Assembly (NCBI GenBank): GCA_039029535.1
Contig: JBCCFW010000098.1
Coordinates: 1-27,047 of the forward strand
Length of the DNA: 27,047 nt
Reading direction: 5' to 3'
DNA from: JBCCFW01 sp039029535
Lineage (GTDB): Bacteria > Acidobacteriota > JBCCFW01
Shown piece after piece: positions 1 to 6,933 of this stretch. The translations under genes were made by a program, and so were the position numbers. How positions within the stretch are numbered: the stretch's first letter is position 1; every line of letters starts with the position of its first letter. Below the pieces are notes generated by a model. The model had not been told where the DNA came from, made no database searches, and saw nothing but the letters and a program-made list of their open reading frames with translations.

Positions 1-1497
1 ACCGTGCTCGAGCCGACCCCAGGCTCCGACGAAGCTCCGGATGGAGAGGTCGTGGTCGACGAGCTCTCGGAGCTGCGCGAAGCGATCGGGCACCGAGTCG
101 GACGCCTCCCGGAGTCGACCGGCGCGGGTCAGCGCGAGCAGGTGCTCGGCGTGGAGGTCGACGCGTCCACCTCGATCGCAGGCAGCCTCGGCCACCGTGA
201 CCGCCACCTCGGCAGCTCGCTCCTCCCCGAGCAAGGGCGCGAGCCGACGCGGCACCCGACGGCTCAGGTGAACGAGCTCGCGTTGATGGAGGAGGTCGTC
301 GTGCTCCTCGCCCAGCCGGATGGCCGCGTCGACGAGAGCGACGAGCACTTGGGCCAGGTCGGGCCCGTCGTCGAGCTCGGCCAGCACCCGCACGCAGGCA
401 TCGGCGATCCGAGGGTGCCGCAGCCAGAGACGGCCGATGCTCCCGCGGCCACCGAGGGCGACGGCGACTCGCTCGGCCAGCGGCGCCAGGATCTCCTCGT
501 GCAGCCGGTCCGCCTCACGGTCGACCACGGCGGCGACGAGGCGGGGATCGAGGCCGTCGATCTCGAGCGCATCGATGAGGGCGACGGCCGCCAGCGCGCG
601 GAGGAGGTCGGCTCCACCTGCGTGCTCACGCACGCGGGGCACCGCACGACGGAGCGCTTCGTCGAGCGAGTCGTCGTCGTGACGCGCGCTGATCAGGCCT
701 CCGAACAGCGCGCCGCCCGTGCTCTCCCGTGTCTCCCGCACCTGCTCGAGCAGCTCCGCGACCCGCTCACCTTCGGGCAGGTCGGCCAGGCGACCGAGGC
801 CCGCCGGCCCAAGCTCTGACCAGGTCGCGATCAGTCGCTCGGCCGACGTCTCGTCGAGGTCGAGAGCACCGTGCTCGTGGTAGCGGACGCCCAGCGCTTG
901 CCAGCCGTGGTCGCGTCCCTTGACGAAGGCCCAGTCGTCCTCGCGTGAGGCCGCCAGCACGCGCACCGCCGTCGTGCCGGCCCGTCGCAACAAGTGATGG
1001 AGACGCGTCACGTGCTCGTGGGCACGGTCGAGGATCAGGACGCCGCTACCGTCCTTCGGGAGCAGCTCGAGCGTCGCGTCCTCGTCGAGACGTGCGCCAG
1101 GCGGGAGCCAGAGCACGGTGGCGTCGTCACCACGCGCGAGCCGGGCGGCCACCTGGAAGAGCAGCGTCGTCTTGCCCTCGCCGGTGGGACCGGTGAGCAC
1201 GTTCAGGGCGTGACGCGGCAGGGCGAGCCGAACCGCGTCGACGTCCTCCTCCTCGACCTCGTCGTCTTCCGGCGCTTCGGGCTCCAGCGCCTGGGCTCGG
1301 TGCTCCTCCAGCGCCTGCACGACCTGCTCACCGACAGGCAGCAGGGGCAGCGCGTCACTGACGCCGTGTCGCCAATCCGCCTCGGCCCCCTCGTGATGGG
1401 CGAGCAGCTCGTCGGCCGTCAGGGGGGACAGCGCGTCGAGGAAGGCCGCGTCGACCTGCACCCATCCGGACGGGCTCGCGTTCTCGGAGGGGGACAT
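1..1497 (-). CDS. STAND-like P-loop NTPase, C-terminus cut by window edge
   Basis: The reading frame is open from the ATG at 1497 down to base 1, giving 499 codons with no stop, so the C-terminus lies outside the window. After about 100 residues with an acidic stretch (about 72-87) there is a Walker A motif GPTGEGKT (residues 103-110). A Walker B-like strand VLILDRAH follows (153-160), then a sensor-like LAASRED (181-187). The rest is Leu/Ala/Arg-rich and looks alpha-helical, as in the helical or repeat parts of STAND NTPases. Such proteins act as ATP-dependent signalling switches, often in defence or regulation. No effector domain (TIR, SIR2, nuclease) is visible N-terminally; one could lie beyond the edge. 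It sits 80 bp downstream of the DUF1992 gene on the same strand. The P-loop assignment is firm; the STAND assignment is inference. Confidence 0.75.
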   Translation of the reverse strand, partial: MSPSENASPSGWVQVDAAFLDALSPLTADELLAHHEGAEADWRHGVSDALPLLPVGEQVVQALEEHRAQALEPEAPEDDEVEEEDVDAVRLALPRHALNVLTGPTGEGKTTLLFQVAARLARGDDATVLWLPPGARLDEDATLELLPKDGSGVLILDRAHEHVTRLHHLLRRAGTTAVRVLAASREDDWAFVKGRDHGWQALGVRYHEHGALDLDETSAERLIATWSELGPAGLGRLADLPEGERVAELLEQVRETRESTGGALFGGLISARHDDDSLDEALRRAVPRVREHAGGADLLRALAAVALIDALEIDGLDPRLVAAVVDREADRLHEEILAPLAERVAVALGGRGSIGRLWLRHPRIADACVRVLAELDDGPDLAQVLVALVDAAIRLGEEHDDLLHQRELVHLSRRVPRRLAPLLGEERAAEVAVTVAEAACDRGGRVDLHAEHLLALTRAGRLREASDSVPDRFAQLRELVDHDLSIRSFVGAWGRLEHG

Positions 1498-1510
1498 CGG
1501 GACGCTTCCA

Positions 1511-1537
1511 CCGGCCACGGCGAGGAGCGCCGGCCGG
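1511..1537 (-). promoter_or_regulatory. GC-rich hairpin just upstream of the NTPase start
   Basis: CCGGC (1511-1515) pairs with GCCGG (1533-1537), and CGGCG (1518-1522) pairs with CGCCG (1528-1532), around a 5-nt loop with a 2-nt bulge. It ends 13 nt before the NTPase start codon, next to the ribosome-binding region. It could weaken translation of the NTPase or attenuate transcription from the DUF1992 gene. It lacks a T-tract, so a classical intrinsic terminator is unlikely. Confidence 0.4.
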
Positions 1538-1577
1538 CGGGCATTCTCTCATCAGATGACGAGGTCGTCGCGGGTCG

Positions 1578-1982
1578 TCAGCCCTGCTCGCGCTGCTCCC
1601 GCCAGAGCGCGATCCGCTTCTCCACGTCGAACGGCGCGAGCGTGGTCGGAGCACCGCTGGTGTTGGTCCGGTTGGCGTGGCGGATCTTGTCGTTGAGCGC
1701 TTCGAGACGCTCGCGGACGAGGTCCTCGCAAGACAGGCTCGGGAGCTTCTCGAGCTCGATCTCGACCTCCTTCCGCAGCGAGAGGGCCGGGCTTTCGGCC
1801 TTGAGCCCTTCGCGACGGGCGAGGTTCTTGACCCACCAGAGGTCGTCGTGGGGAGCATCGATCCCGGGGATGGGCTTGCCCTTGCCCTCGAGGTTCGCGA
1901 AGAGCCCTCCCGCCTGACCCTCTCGGATCTGGTGCTCGGCGAAGGACTCGATGGACTGGCCAGCAGGCTTGCGCTGAGTCAT
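1578..1982 (-). CDS. DUF1992 domain protein (DnaJ homologue subfamily C member 28-like)
   Basis: This 134-residue protein has the DUF1992 signature along most of its length: the helix ESFAEHQIREGQAGGLFANL, then EGKGKPIPG (about 32-40), DLWWVKNLARREG (about 47-59) and SLRKEVEIELE (about 68-78). The domain is found in bacterial stand-alone proteins and in eukaryotic DNAJC28, which adds a J domain. There is no J domain (no HPD) here. Its biochemical function is not established in bacteria. The ATG at 1982 has a GAGG-type ribosome-binding site just upstream (TCGGAGGTGAGCC). The gene is divergent from the cysteine-rich mini-gene at 2049, with a 66-bp shared promoter region. Length matches the stand-alone family. 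Confidence 0.88.
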   Translation of the reverse strand: MTQRKPAGQSIESFAEHQIREGQAGGLFANLEGKGKPIPGIDAPHDDLWWVKNLARREGLKAESPALSLRKEVEIELEKLPSLSCEDLVRERLEALNDKIRHANRTNTSGAPTTLAPFDVEKRIALWREQREQG

Positions 1983-2048
1983 GGCTCACCTCCGACTTGA
2001 TGGTAGCTTGGCCTCCGCTCGACGAGGATCGACCCCGAGGAAATCGAC

Positions 2049-2219
2049 GTGATTCATGCCACGGAGTGCTCGCTCCCCCGCTGCTCTGCCTGCGGCCAGC
2101 CCGCTCGGGTCATCTGGGTCCACGGCCACGGGCAGTGCAGCCACTGCAAGCAGAACGTCGAGCCCTGTTGTCAGCCGGAGCCGGCGCAGGAGAAGGTCGC
2201 GCGACGCGTGGACGCCTGA
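2049..2219 (+). CDS. 56-residue cysteine-rich putative zinc-binding mini-protein
   Basis: A GTG start at 2049 has a GAGGAAA ribosome-binding site seven or so bases upstream, and an in-frame TAG lies 45 bp before it. The product has 56 residues with seven cysteines: C7, a CxxC at 12-15, a CxxC at 30-33 and a CC pair at 40-41. A WVHGHGQCSHC segment lies in the middle. The spacing of two CxxC knuckles suggests a zinc ribbon; zinc binding is inferred. I recall similar short CxxC...HGHG...PCC proteins as uncharacterised in high-GC Gram-negatives, but cannot verify that here. The stop is 5 nt before the next ATG, so it is probably co-translated with the secreted protein downstream. Function unknown. 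Confidence 0.72.
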   Translation: MIHATECSLPRCSACGQPARVIWVHGHGQCSHCKQNVEPCCQPEPAQEKVARRVDA

Positions 2220-2224
2220 GACCC

Positions 2225-3286
2225 ATGCTCGTCTCGCGTCGTCATCACGCGCTGATCCTCGCCGGCCTCGTGGTCCTGCTCCTCACCACGACCGCCGAGG
2301 CGCGTCGGAAGAAGCAGCGTTCGCAGTTCCCGAAGAAGGCCTGGAAGCAGCTCACGTTCCACGAGCTGTCGGTGGAGAGCCCGGTCGCGCTTCACCCGGT
2401 CGAGGGCATCGTCGCCGAGCTGTCCGAGACCGTGCGTCAGCGCCTCGTCTCCCACGAGTCTCACATGAGCCGCGACGAGAGGCTCCTCGTGGGCGTCACC
2501 CGCGCCGTGTACGTTCCCGGAACGGCACTCAATCTCGAAGGTGCCGTGCGCGGAGCGATCACGAATGCCGCGGCTGCCGTGGGCACCTCGCCACCCGACT
2601 ACGTCACCGAGCCGGTCGTCGTGGACGGTCTCGCTGGCCTCCGAGTGAGCTGTCGCATCCTGTCTGAGCCGCCGATGTCCAATCAGCTCGTCGTGATTCA
2701 CCACGGGACGACGCAGTGGATGCTCCATGTCGCGCATTCCGATGCGAAGATGGCATCGGACGCTGAGCGCATCGTCTCAAGCCTCACGATCGACGCTTCG
2801 TCCCTCGCACCTGACTGGCCGCGGCGCCGCTTCGACGCGCTGAGCTTCGAGTCACCAGTGGCACTCGACAAGGAGCTGGACCTGCACGACCAGCTCCCGG
2901 AGGCGGTGCATGCAACGTTCGAGTCCCTGACCGCCCGCTACGGCGAGCGTAGCGACGGATTCGCAGTCCTCGCACAGCAGGCGACCCTCGTTGAAGGTGC
3001 TCCCTTCGACATCGATGCGTCGGTGGAGGGTGCAGTGGCGGGGATGGCCGGTCTCATCGGGGACACCACTCCCAAGCATCGTTCCGAAGAGATCACCCTT
3101 GGCGGTGCCTCTGGTCGTCGCTTTCAGTACTTGAGCTCGGACGGCAGCCCGACCTTCCTGCTCGAAGGGTTGAGCCTCCACGAAGGCCGACGGACCTGGC
3201 AGGTCACGGTGATGATGCGCTCGAAGGAACAGCTCGCTGACGCCGAAAGGGTGCTCGCGAGCGTCCAGCTCGTCAGGGAGCGTTGA
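2225..3286 (+). CDS. Secreted protein with two tandem copies of an unknown domain
   Basis: The ATG at 2225 was chosen because it opens a clear signal peptide (basic MLVSRRHHA, hydrophobic core to about 20, then TAEA) and lies 5 nt after the upstream stop; the open frame continues upstream without coding character. The mature protein (353 residues in total) holds two repeats, about 44-190 and 203-350. Both begin with an F..L..ESPVAL motif. Both end with a GL.G.R / GA.GRRF strand, a long strand pair (MLHVAHSDAK and WQVTVMMRSK) and an ADAERxxxS helix. The pattern resembles small DcrB/PsbP-type alpha-beta domains of envelope proteins, but no family is claimed. It probably acts in the periplasm or envelope. 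It converges on the esterase gene with a 12-bp gap. Confidence 0.8.
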   Translation: MLVSRRHHALILAGLVVLLLTTTAEARRKKQRSQFPKKAWKQLTFHELSVESPVALHPVEGIVAELSETVRQRLVSHESHMSRDERLLVGVTRAVYVPGTALNLEGAVRGAITNAAAAVGTSPPDYVTEPVVVDGLAGLRVSCRILSEPPMSNQLVVIHHGTTQWMLHVAHSDAKMASDAERIVSSLTIDASSLAPDWPRRRFDALSFESPVALDKELDLHDQLPEAVHATFESLTARYGERSDGFAVLAQQATLVEGAPFDIDASVEGAVAGMAGLIGDTTPKHRSEEITLGGASGRRFQYLSSDGSPTFLLEGLSLHEGRRTWQVTVMMRSKEQLADAERVLASVQLVRER

Positions 3287-3298
3287 CCAACAGCCTCG

Positions 3299-4060
3299 TC
3301 AGGATCCCGTCGTGCCCAGGCCCGCCAGGAACTGGTTGGCCGCACCGAGCGCACTCCCTGGAATCGAGTGACCACCCTCGAAGGGATGCCAGGTCACCGC
3401 GCAACCGCCGCCCTCCAGCCGCACGCGGAGAGCCTCCGCTTCACTGAAGGGAACGATGCGGTCGGAGCGCCCGTGCGCGATGAGAACCGGAGCCGGTGAC
3501 GACGGCAGCGGACGCGGCTCGGCTTCCGTCGACGGCGAGAAGAGGATGGCCCCCTCGAGGTACGGCCAGCCCTCGGCAAGCAGGCTCCCCGCGATCATCC
3601 CGCCCTGCGAAAAGCCACCGACGACCACCGTGCCATCGGGGCACTCGCGGTGCACGTGCGCCACGAGATCGACCACGGCGCTGCGCGCCTCGGCGAACCC
3701 GCTCCCGTCGCGACGCCGCCAGCAGCGCCCCCCGTTCTCGAGCACGTGCGGTGCGGCCGGCATGACGAAGGCGGCCTCAGGCCCTGCCCTCAGCACGCCA
3801 GCGAGACCGACGAGGTCGTCACCGGGGGCACCGAAGCCGTGGAAGAGAACGACCACGCGCTCGGCGTCGGCCAGCGGCACGCCGGCCTGCACGACCTCGA
3901 GCCCGCCCCAAGGCAGGGAGGGCGGTGCAGCAGGAGACGTCGCGGCCTGGGTCGACGGAGCCGTCGCCGGGGTCTCGGCGGCCTGGGTCGTCGGACGAGG
4001 ACCGCAGGCGACGAGGACGAGAGAGAGCACGATCAGGAGACGGGACGCAGACGTGGTCAT
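3299..4060 (-). CDS. Lipoprotein carboxylesterase/phospholipase (alpha/beta hydrolase)
   Basis: The start at 4060 gives a lipoprotein signal MTTSASRLLIVLSLVLVAC with lipidated Cys19; the frame is open further upstream, but those codons precede the signal. A Pro/Thr/Ala linker (about 20-50) is followed by an alpha/beta hydrolase of the carboxylesterase/phospholipase family. It has VVLFHGFGAPGDD (oxyanion region, about 70-82), the nucleophile elbow GGFSQGG (Ser151), GRSD (Asp200) and EGGHSIP (His231). It likely hydrolyses short-chain esters or lysolipids at the membrane; the substrate is unknown. It lies 53 bp downstream of the HtrA protease on the same strand, so the two may be co-transcribed. 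Confidence 0.88.
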   Translation of the reverse strand: MTTSASRLLIVLSLVLVACGPRPTTQAAETPATAPSTQAATSPAAPPSLPWGGLEVVQAGVPLADAERVVVLFHGFGAPGDDLVGLAGVLRAGPEAAFVMPAAPHVLENGGRCWRRRDGSGFAEARSAVVDLVAHVHRECPDGTVVVGGFSQGGMIAGSLLAEGWPYLEGAILFSPSTEAEPRPLPSSPAPVLIAHGRSDRIVPFSEAEALRVRLEGGGCAVTWHPFEGGHSIPGSALGAANQFLAGLGTTGS

Positions 4061-4113
4061 GTCGGATCTCTCGCTCCGGGGCAGTGAGTTGTCGAGTCGG
4101 TGATGCCGGAATC

Positions 4114-5142
4114 TCAGTGGCGCTCGCACTGGATGGGGACGACCTCACCACCCCGCAGCACTTCGAGCTGGATCTTCCCACCCTTGGGACAGGAGGAGAC
4201 CGACTGACGAATCCGACGTCGACCGTCCTCGGCGCCGATCGCGATGCCCTGGACGCTGAGAATGATGTCTCCTCCGAGGAGGAGCCTCTCGCCGCCGATG
4301 TCGGCCTCGACCGTGCCCGGTCGCAGCCCCGCTCGGTCCGCTGGCGACAAGGTGGCCACGCGCTGCACGAGCACTCCCCGTCGACCGTCGGGCACGTTGA
4401 GGAGCCGCGCCATCGTCTCGTCCAGCTCGTAGCCCTCCATCCCGCTCCACGCGGCACCCTCATCGAGCAAGAGCTCCTTCGCGGTGTTCGAGGAGACGGC
4501 GAACCCCAGCCCTTCGTAGCCGCCGGACTGGCTGATGACGTGACTGACGATGCCGACGACGCGACCCTTCATGTCGAACATGGGACCGCCCGAGTTGCCG
4601 GGGTTGATGGCGGCGTCGGTCTGGAGGAGCTCGGCCAAGGACAGGAGCCCGACCGTGGCGCGGGGCTGACGACGCGCGCTGACGTGACCGACGGTCAGGG
4701 TGTGGCTGATCCCCAAGGGGGCTCCCACGACGAAGATCCGATCGCCGACCTCGACGCGATCCGAGTCACCGAGCTCGGCCACCGTCGCCTTGCGAGGCGC
4801 GGAGCGGAGCTGGAGCAAGGCGACGTCGGCGGCGGGCTCGGAAGCGACGACGTCGGCTCCGTACTTGTCCCCATTCGGGAAGACCACCTCGATGTCGTCG
4901 GCGGTCTGCACGACGTGCGACGCCGTCATGACCCGGCCGTCGTCGGAGATGAGCACGCCCGAGCCGAGCCCACGCACGGCGACCGGCTTGCGCTCGGGCC
5001 AACCGACGATGTCGGCGCTCGTCGTGCGGATGACGCAGACCGACTCGCTCACGCTCTTGAAGACGCGGCTCAGCTCCTGAGCTCCGGCACCGACGGGCAG
5101 GACGAAGCAGGCGAGGAGGAGGAGGGGACAGCTCGTTCTCAT
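4114..5142 (-). CDS. HtrA/DegP-type serine protease with one PDZ domain
   Basis: The start at 5142 has an AAGAGG ribosome-binding site and opens a Sec signal peptide (MRTSCPLLLLACFVLPVGAGA). The trypsin-like domain has the complete triad: TASHVV (His76), ADVALL (Asp106) and NPGNSGGP (Ser184). A single PDZ-like region follows (about 240-335) with GVLVQRV, SPADRAGL and GDIILSVQG. The total of 342 residues fits one-PDZ DegS/HtrA-like proteins. It is expected to act in the periplasm on misfolded or signalling proteins. No transmembrane anchor is seen beyond the signal peptide, though uncleaved anchoring cannot be excluded. A protease of this class can cut anti-sigma factors in other bacteria; no link to the sigma operon here is shown. 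Confidence 0.92.
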   Translation of the reverse strand: MRTSCPLLLLACFVLPVGAGAQELSRVFKSVSESVCVIRTTSADIVGWPERKPVAVRGLGSGVLISDDGRVMTASHVVQTADDIEVVFPNGDKYGADVVASEPAADVALLQLRSAPRKATVAELGDSDRVEVGDRIFVVGAPLGISHTLTVGHVSARRQPRATVGLLSLAELLQTDAAINPGNSGGPMFDMKGRVVGIVSHVISQSGGYEGLGFAVSSNTAKELLLDEGAAWSGMEGYELDETMARLLNVPDGRRGVLVQRVATLSPADRAGLRPGTVEADIGGERLLLGGDIILSVQGIAIGAEDGRRRIRQSVSSCPKGGKIQLEVLRGGEVVPIQCERH

Positions 5143-5261
5143 GACGACCTCTTGGATGGAGATGGGTGACTGACCTCGGTCTCGCCAACCGTTGGTGCAC
5201 TGAGTTCGATGCATGGGCCTTCTTGCACGTCACCGAACGACAGCGAGGCACCGGGGCCTCG

Positions 5262-5681
5262 TCAAGCGCTCCAGGGGTTGAAGACCTCGACGCCGCAACC
5301 CTCGAAGTCAGTCACGTTCCGCGTGGCGACCACCGCGCCCTTGTCGCGTGCGATGGCTGCAACCTGAGCATCGAACTGGGAGATCGGATGACCAGCACGG
5401 CGACGAGTCGCAACGATGTCGGCGTAGGCACGCGCGGCGTCTGAGTCGAAAGCGAGGATGCGACCGGCGAAGTCAGCCTCGAACATCGCGCTGGCTGCGG
5501 CCGCGAACGCGTCGCGCCGACGGCCCTCGGGCAACAGGTGGATGCCGTAGAGGATCTCGGCCTGCGTGATGCTCGTCGCGTGGAGCTCGTGAGTCGCCCG
5601 TGACTTGATCCAGTCCACAACGTCGAAGGAGGGCGCCGGCTTCATGAGCTCGGACAAGACGTTCGTGTCGAGAATGATCAT
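5262..5681 (-). CDS. FitB/VapC-family PIN-domain toxin
   Basis: This 139-residue PIN ribonuclease shows the acidic active-site residues in order: MIILDTN (Asp5), SITQAEILYG (Glu42), FDAQVAAIA (Asp104) and ATRNVTDFEG (Asp125). These ligate Mg2+/Mn2+ in VapC/FitB toxins, which cleave RNA and stop growth. The ATG overlaps the antitoxin stop in an ATGA arrangement, so antitoxin and toxin are translationally coupled in the usual order. The C-terminal VEVFNPW is typical of the FitB branch. All metal ligands are present, so the toxin looks active. Confidence 0.93.
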   Translation of the reverse strand: MIILDTNVLSELMKPAPSFDVVDWIKSRATHELHATSITQAEILYGIHLLPEGRRRDAFAAAASAMFEADFAGRILAFDSDAARAYADIVATRRRAGHPISQFDAQVAAIARDKGAVVATRNVTDFEGCGVEVFNPWSA

Positions 5682-5926
5682 CGCCCGGGCTCAGGCGGCT
5701 CCCGCACCGGCTCACGCGACGGCAACTCCAGGTCGAGACCCCCGAACGGCTCGAAGCGCCTGCGGATGGAGTCGGCGAGATCCAGGTCGTCCGATGACTG
5801 CGAGGAGAGTGCATCGGACAGGATCGTGCGGGCCTCTTCCTCCATCGACCGCTCGTTGTGGGCGGCCTGAATGCGCAAGCGCCGCTTGATGCTCTCATCG
5901 AGGTTTCGAATCGTGATGCTGGCCAT
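5678..5926 (-). CDS. FitA/VapB-like ribbon-helix-helix antitoxin
   Basis: The ATG at 5926 has a close GAGGGAG ribosome-binding site; a possible TTG 30 bp upstream is less likely. The 82-residue product begins MASITIRNLDESIKRRLRIQAA, the FitA/Phd-type ribbon-helix-helix N-terminus that binds DNA as a dimer. HNERSMEEEARTIL then completes the fold. The C-terminal tail is acidic then Pro/Arg-rich (DDLDLADSIRRRFEPFGG) and is expected to wrap the toxin. It is predicted to neutralise the downstream PIN toxin and repress its own promoter, consistent with the repeats found at 5978-6005. Confidence 0.92.
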   Translation of the reverse strand: MASITIRNLDESIKRRLRIQAAHNERSMEEEARTILSDALSSQSSDDLDLADSIRRRFEPFGGLDLELPSREPVREPPEPGR

Positions 5927-5967
5927 GGCTCCCTCGGACGACGACTTCGTGAACAACGAACGACATC

Positions 5968-6006
5968 AGTGTAATCATTGATTGCGTTGATTGCCAACAA
6001 TCGACC
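5968..6006 (-). promoter_or_regulatory. Candidate promoter/operator of the toxin-antitoxin operon
   Basis: This AT-rich patch in GC-rich surroundings reads on the minus strand TTGGCA (5992-5997), 18 bp, then TACACT (5968-5973), a plausible sigma-70 promoter about 40 bp before the antitoxin. A direct repeat TTGATTGC (plus strand 5978-5985 and 5987-5994, 9-bp period) lies in the spacer. The second copy also forms an imperfect palindrome with CAATCGA (5998-6004). Ribbon-helix-helix antitoxins bind such short repeats to autoregulate, so this is likely the operator. Confidence 0.42.
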
Positions 6007-6130
6007 CCGCCAGCGCGCTCCCCAGCGCATTCGGGAGCCCAAAACACTGAAAAAAGGCAACTTGCTGTGCATGGACCCCACATGGGCAGCTCGCCGGCCC
6101 GTTGCTACCATTCGCCGACTCACGACCTCT

Positions 6131-6309
6131 AGCCCGGACAATTCATGAGTCTCCTGCTGCGTGACCAGATCTGCTGCCTGCGAAGGGCGTACTCGCCTCT
6201 CGGTCCTCAACGCACCGTCAAGTGCGCCTCCGGGCCTCGACGCTACGTTCGCCCTTCTCGGCTAGCATCTCCGGCCACTCGCGACGAACACTCATGAACA
6301 GTCCGGGCT
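6131..6309. repeat. Foldback (MITE-like) element with 20-bp terminal inverted repeats
   Basis: The left end AGCCCGGACAATTCATGAGT (6131-6150) and right end ACTCATGAACAGTCCGGGCT (6290-6309) are inverted repeats matching at 18 of 20 positions. Interior inverted pairs share the same centre near 6219: GAAGGGCG (6182-6189) with CGCCCTTC (6250-6257), and CGCAC (6211-6215) with GTGCG (6222-6226). So the 179-bp unit is a long nested imperfect palindrome. It carries no gene and no obvious target-site duplication. Size, ends and foldback form suggest a non-autonomous transposon relic. Most of the 395-bp gap between antitoxin and sigma factor is this element plus the AT-rich promoter zone. Confidence 0.65.
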
Positions 6310-6321
6310 GAAGGGTGCGCG

Positions 6322-6933
6322 ATGGAGGACCTAAGCGAGGGGGGAAACCGCCCGCATCTCTCGGAGAGGTTGCGGGCGCTCCTCGATCGCGACGCCGCGT
6401 CGCGCGCCTGGCTCTATGACAGCTTCGCCGGTCCCCTCTTCCGTCGGCTCCGTCGTCGCTACGGCGCCCACCCCGCCGTCGACGTCGAGGAGGTCTTGCA
6501 CGATCTCTTCGTGCAGCTCTACGAGCGCGACGACGGTCTTCTCCGTCGCTTCCTCGACCAGACCCCCGCTCACGAGCAAACGCCCGAACGGCTCGAGACC
6601 GCGCTCTGGGATGCCGCCTGCGGGATCGCCAGCAACCAACGACGTCGTTTCAAGACCCGACGGCTCGAGGCGCTCGAGGCTCCTGACGAGCTGCGCGACG
6701 ACCTCGACGCCGAGCAGGTCCTCAGCGACCGCGACCTCCTCGCCAAGCTCGATGCCTGTGCTCGCGAGCACGGCGACACCCTCTACCTCTACCTCAAGCT
6801 CCGCTTCGCCGACGGCCATGCTCCCCGTGAGATCGCGACCCTGACCGGGTGGCCGATCGAACAGGTCTATCGGCTGCGCGACGAGCTCCGACCGGTGATC
6901 GAAGGATGCGTGCGACGCGTGCTGTCGGACTGA
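6322..6933 (+). CDS. ECF-like RNA polymerase sigma factor (sigma-70 family)
   Basis: This 203-residue protein has the two-domain layout of small sigma factors. The region-2-like part (about 28-112) includes WLYDSFAGPLFRRLRRRYG and VDVEEVLHDLFVQLYER. The region-4-like part (about 134-198) includes YLYLKLRFADGHAPREIATLTGWPIEQVYRLRDELR, a helix-turn-helix for the -35 element. It would direct RNA polymerase to a specific regulon. The ATG at 6322 has AAGGG six bases upstream. The foldback element ends 12 bp before the start, so its promoter may lie in or across that element. The last 28 bp overlap the next gene, indicating coupling to the CHAT lipoprotein. Sequence divergence leaves the ECF subgroup open. 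Confidence 0.82.
   Translation: MEDLSEGGNRPHLSERLRALLDRDAASRAWLYDSFAGPLFRRLRRRYGAHPAVDVEEVLHDLFVQLYERDDGLLRRFLDQTPAHEQTPERLETALWDAACGIASNQRRRFKTRRLEALEAPDELRDDLDAEQVLSDRDLLAKLDACAREHGDTLYLYLKLRFADGHAPREIATLTGWPIEQVYRLRDELRPVIEGCVRRVLSD

Noticed and set aside
4..1917. Long plus-strand open frames over the NTPase and DUF1992 genes
   Set aside because: They are antisense shadows in high-GC DNA; the minus strand encodes a P-loop protein and a DUF1992 protein with clear motifs.
1997..2224. Upstream extension of the two-domain secreted protein
   Set aside because: It would bury the signal peptide, and the region is better explained by the cysteine-rich mini-gene in another frame.
4114..5142. HtrA protease as a member of the sigma-CHAT system
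   Set aside because: It is on the opposite strand, separated by the toxin-antitoxin pair and the foldback element; only its family role in anti-sigma cleavage suggests a link.
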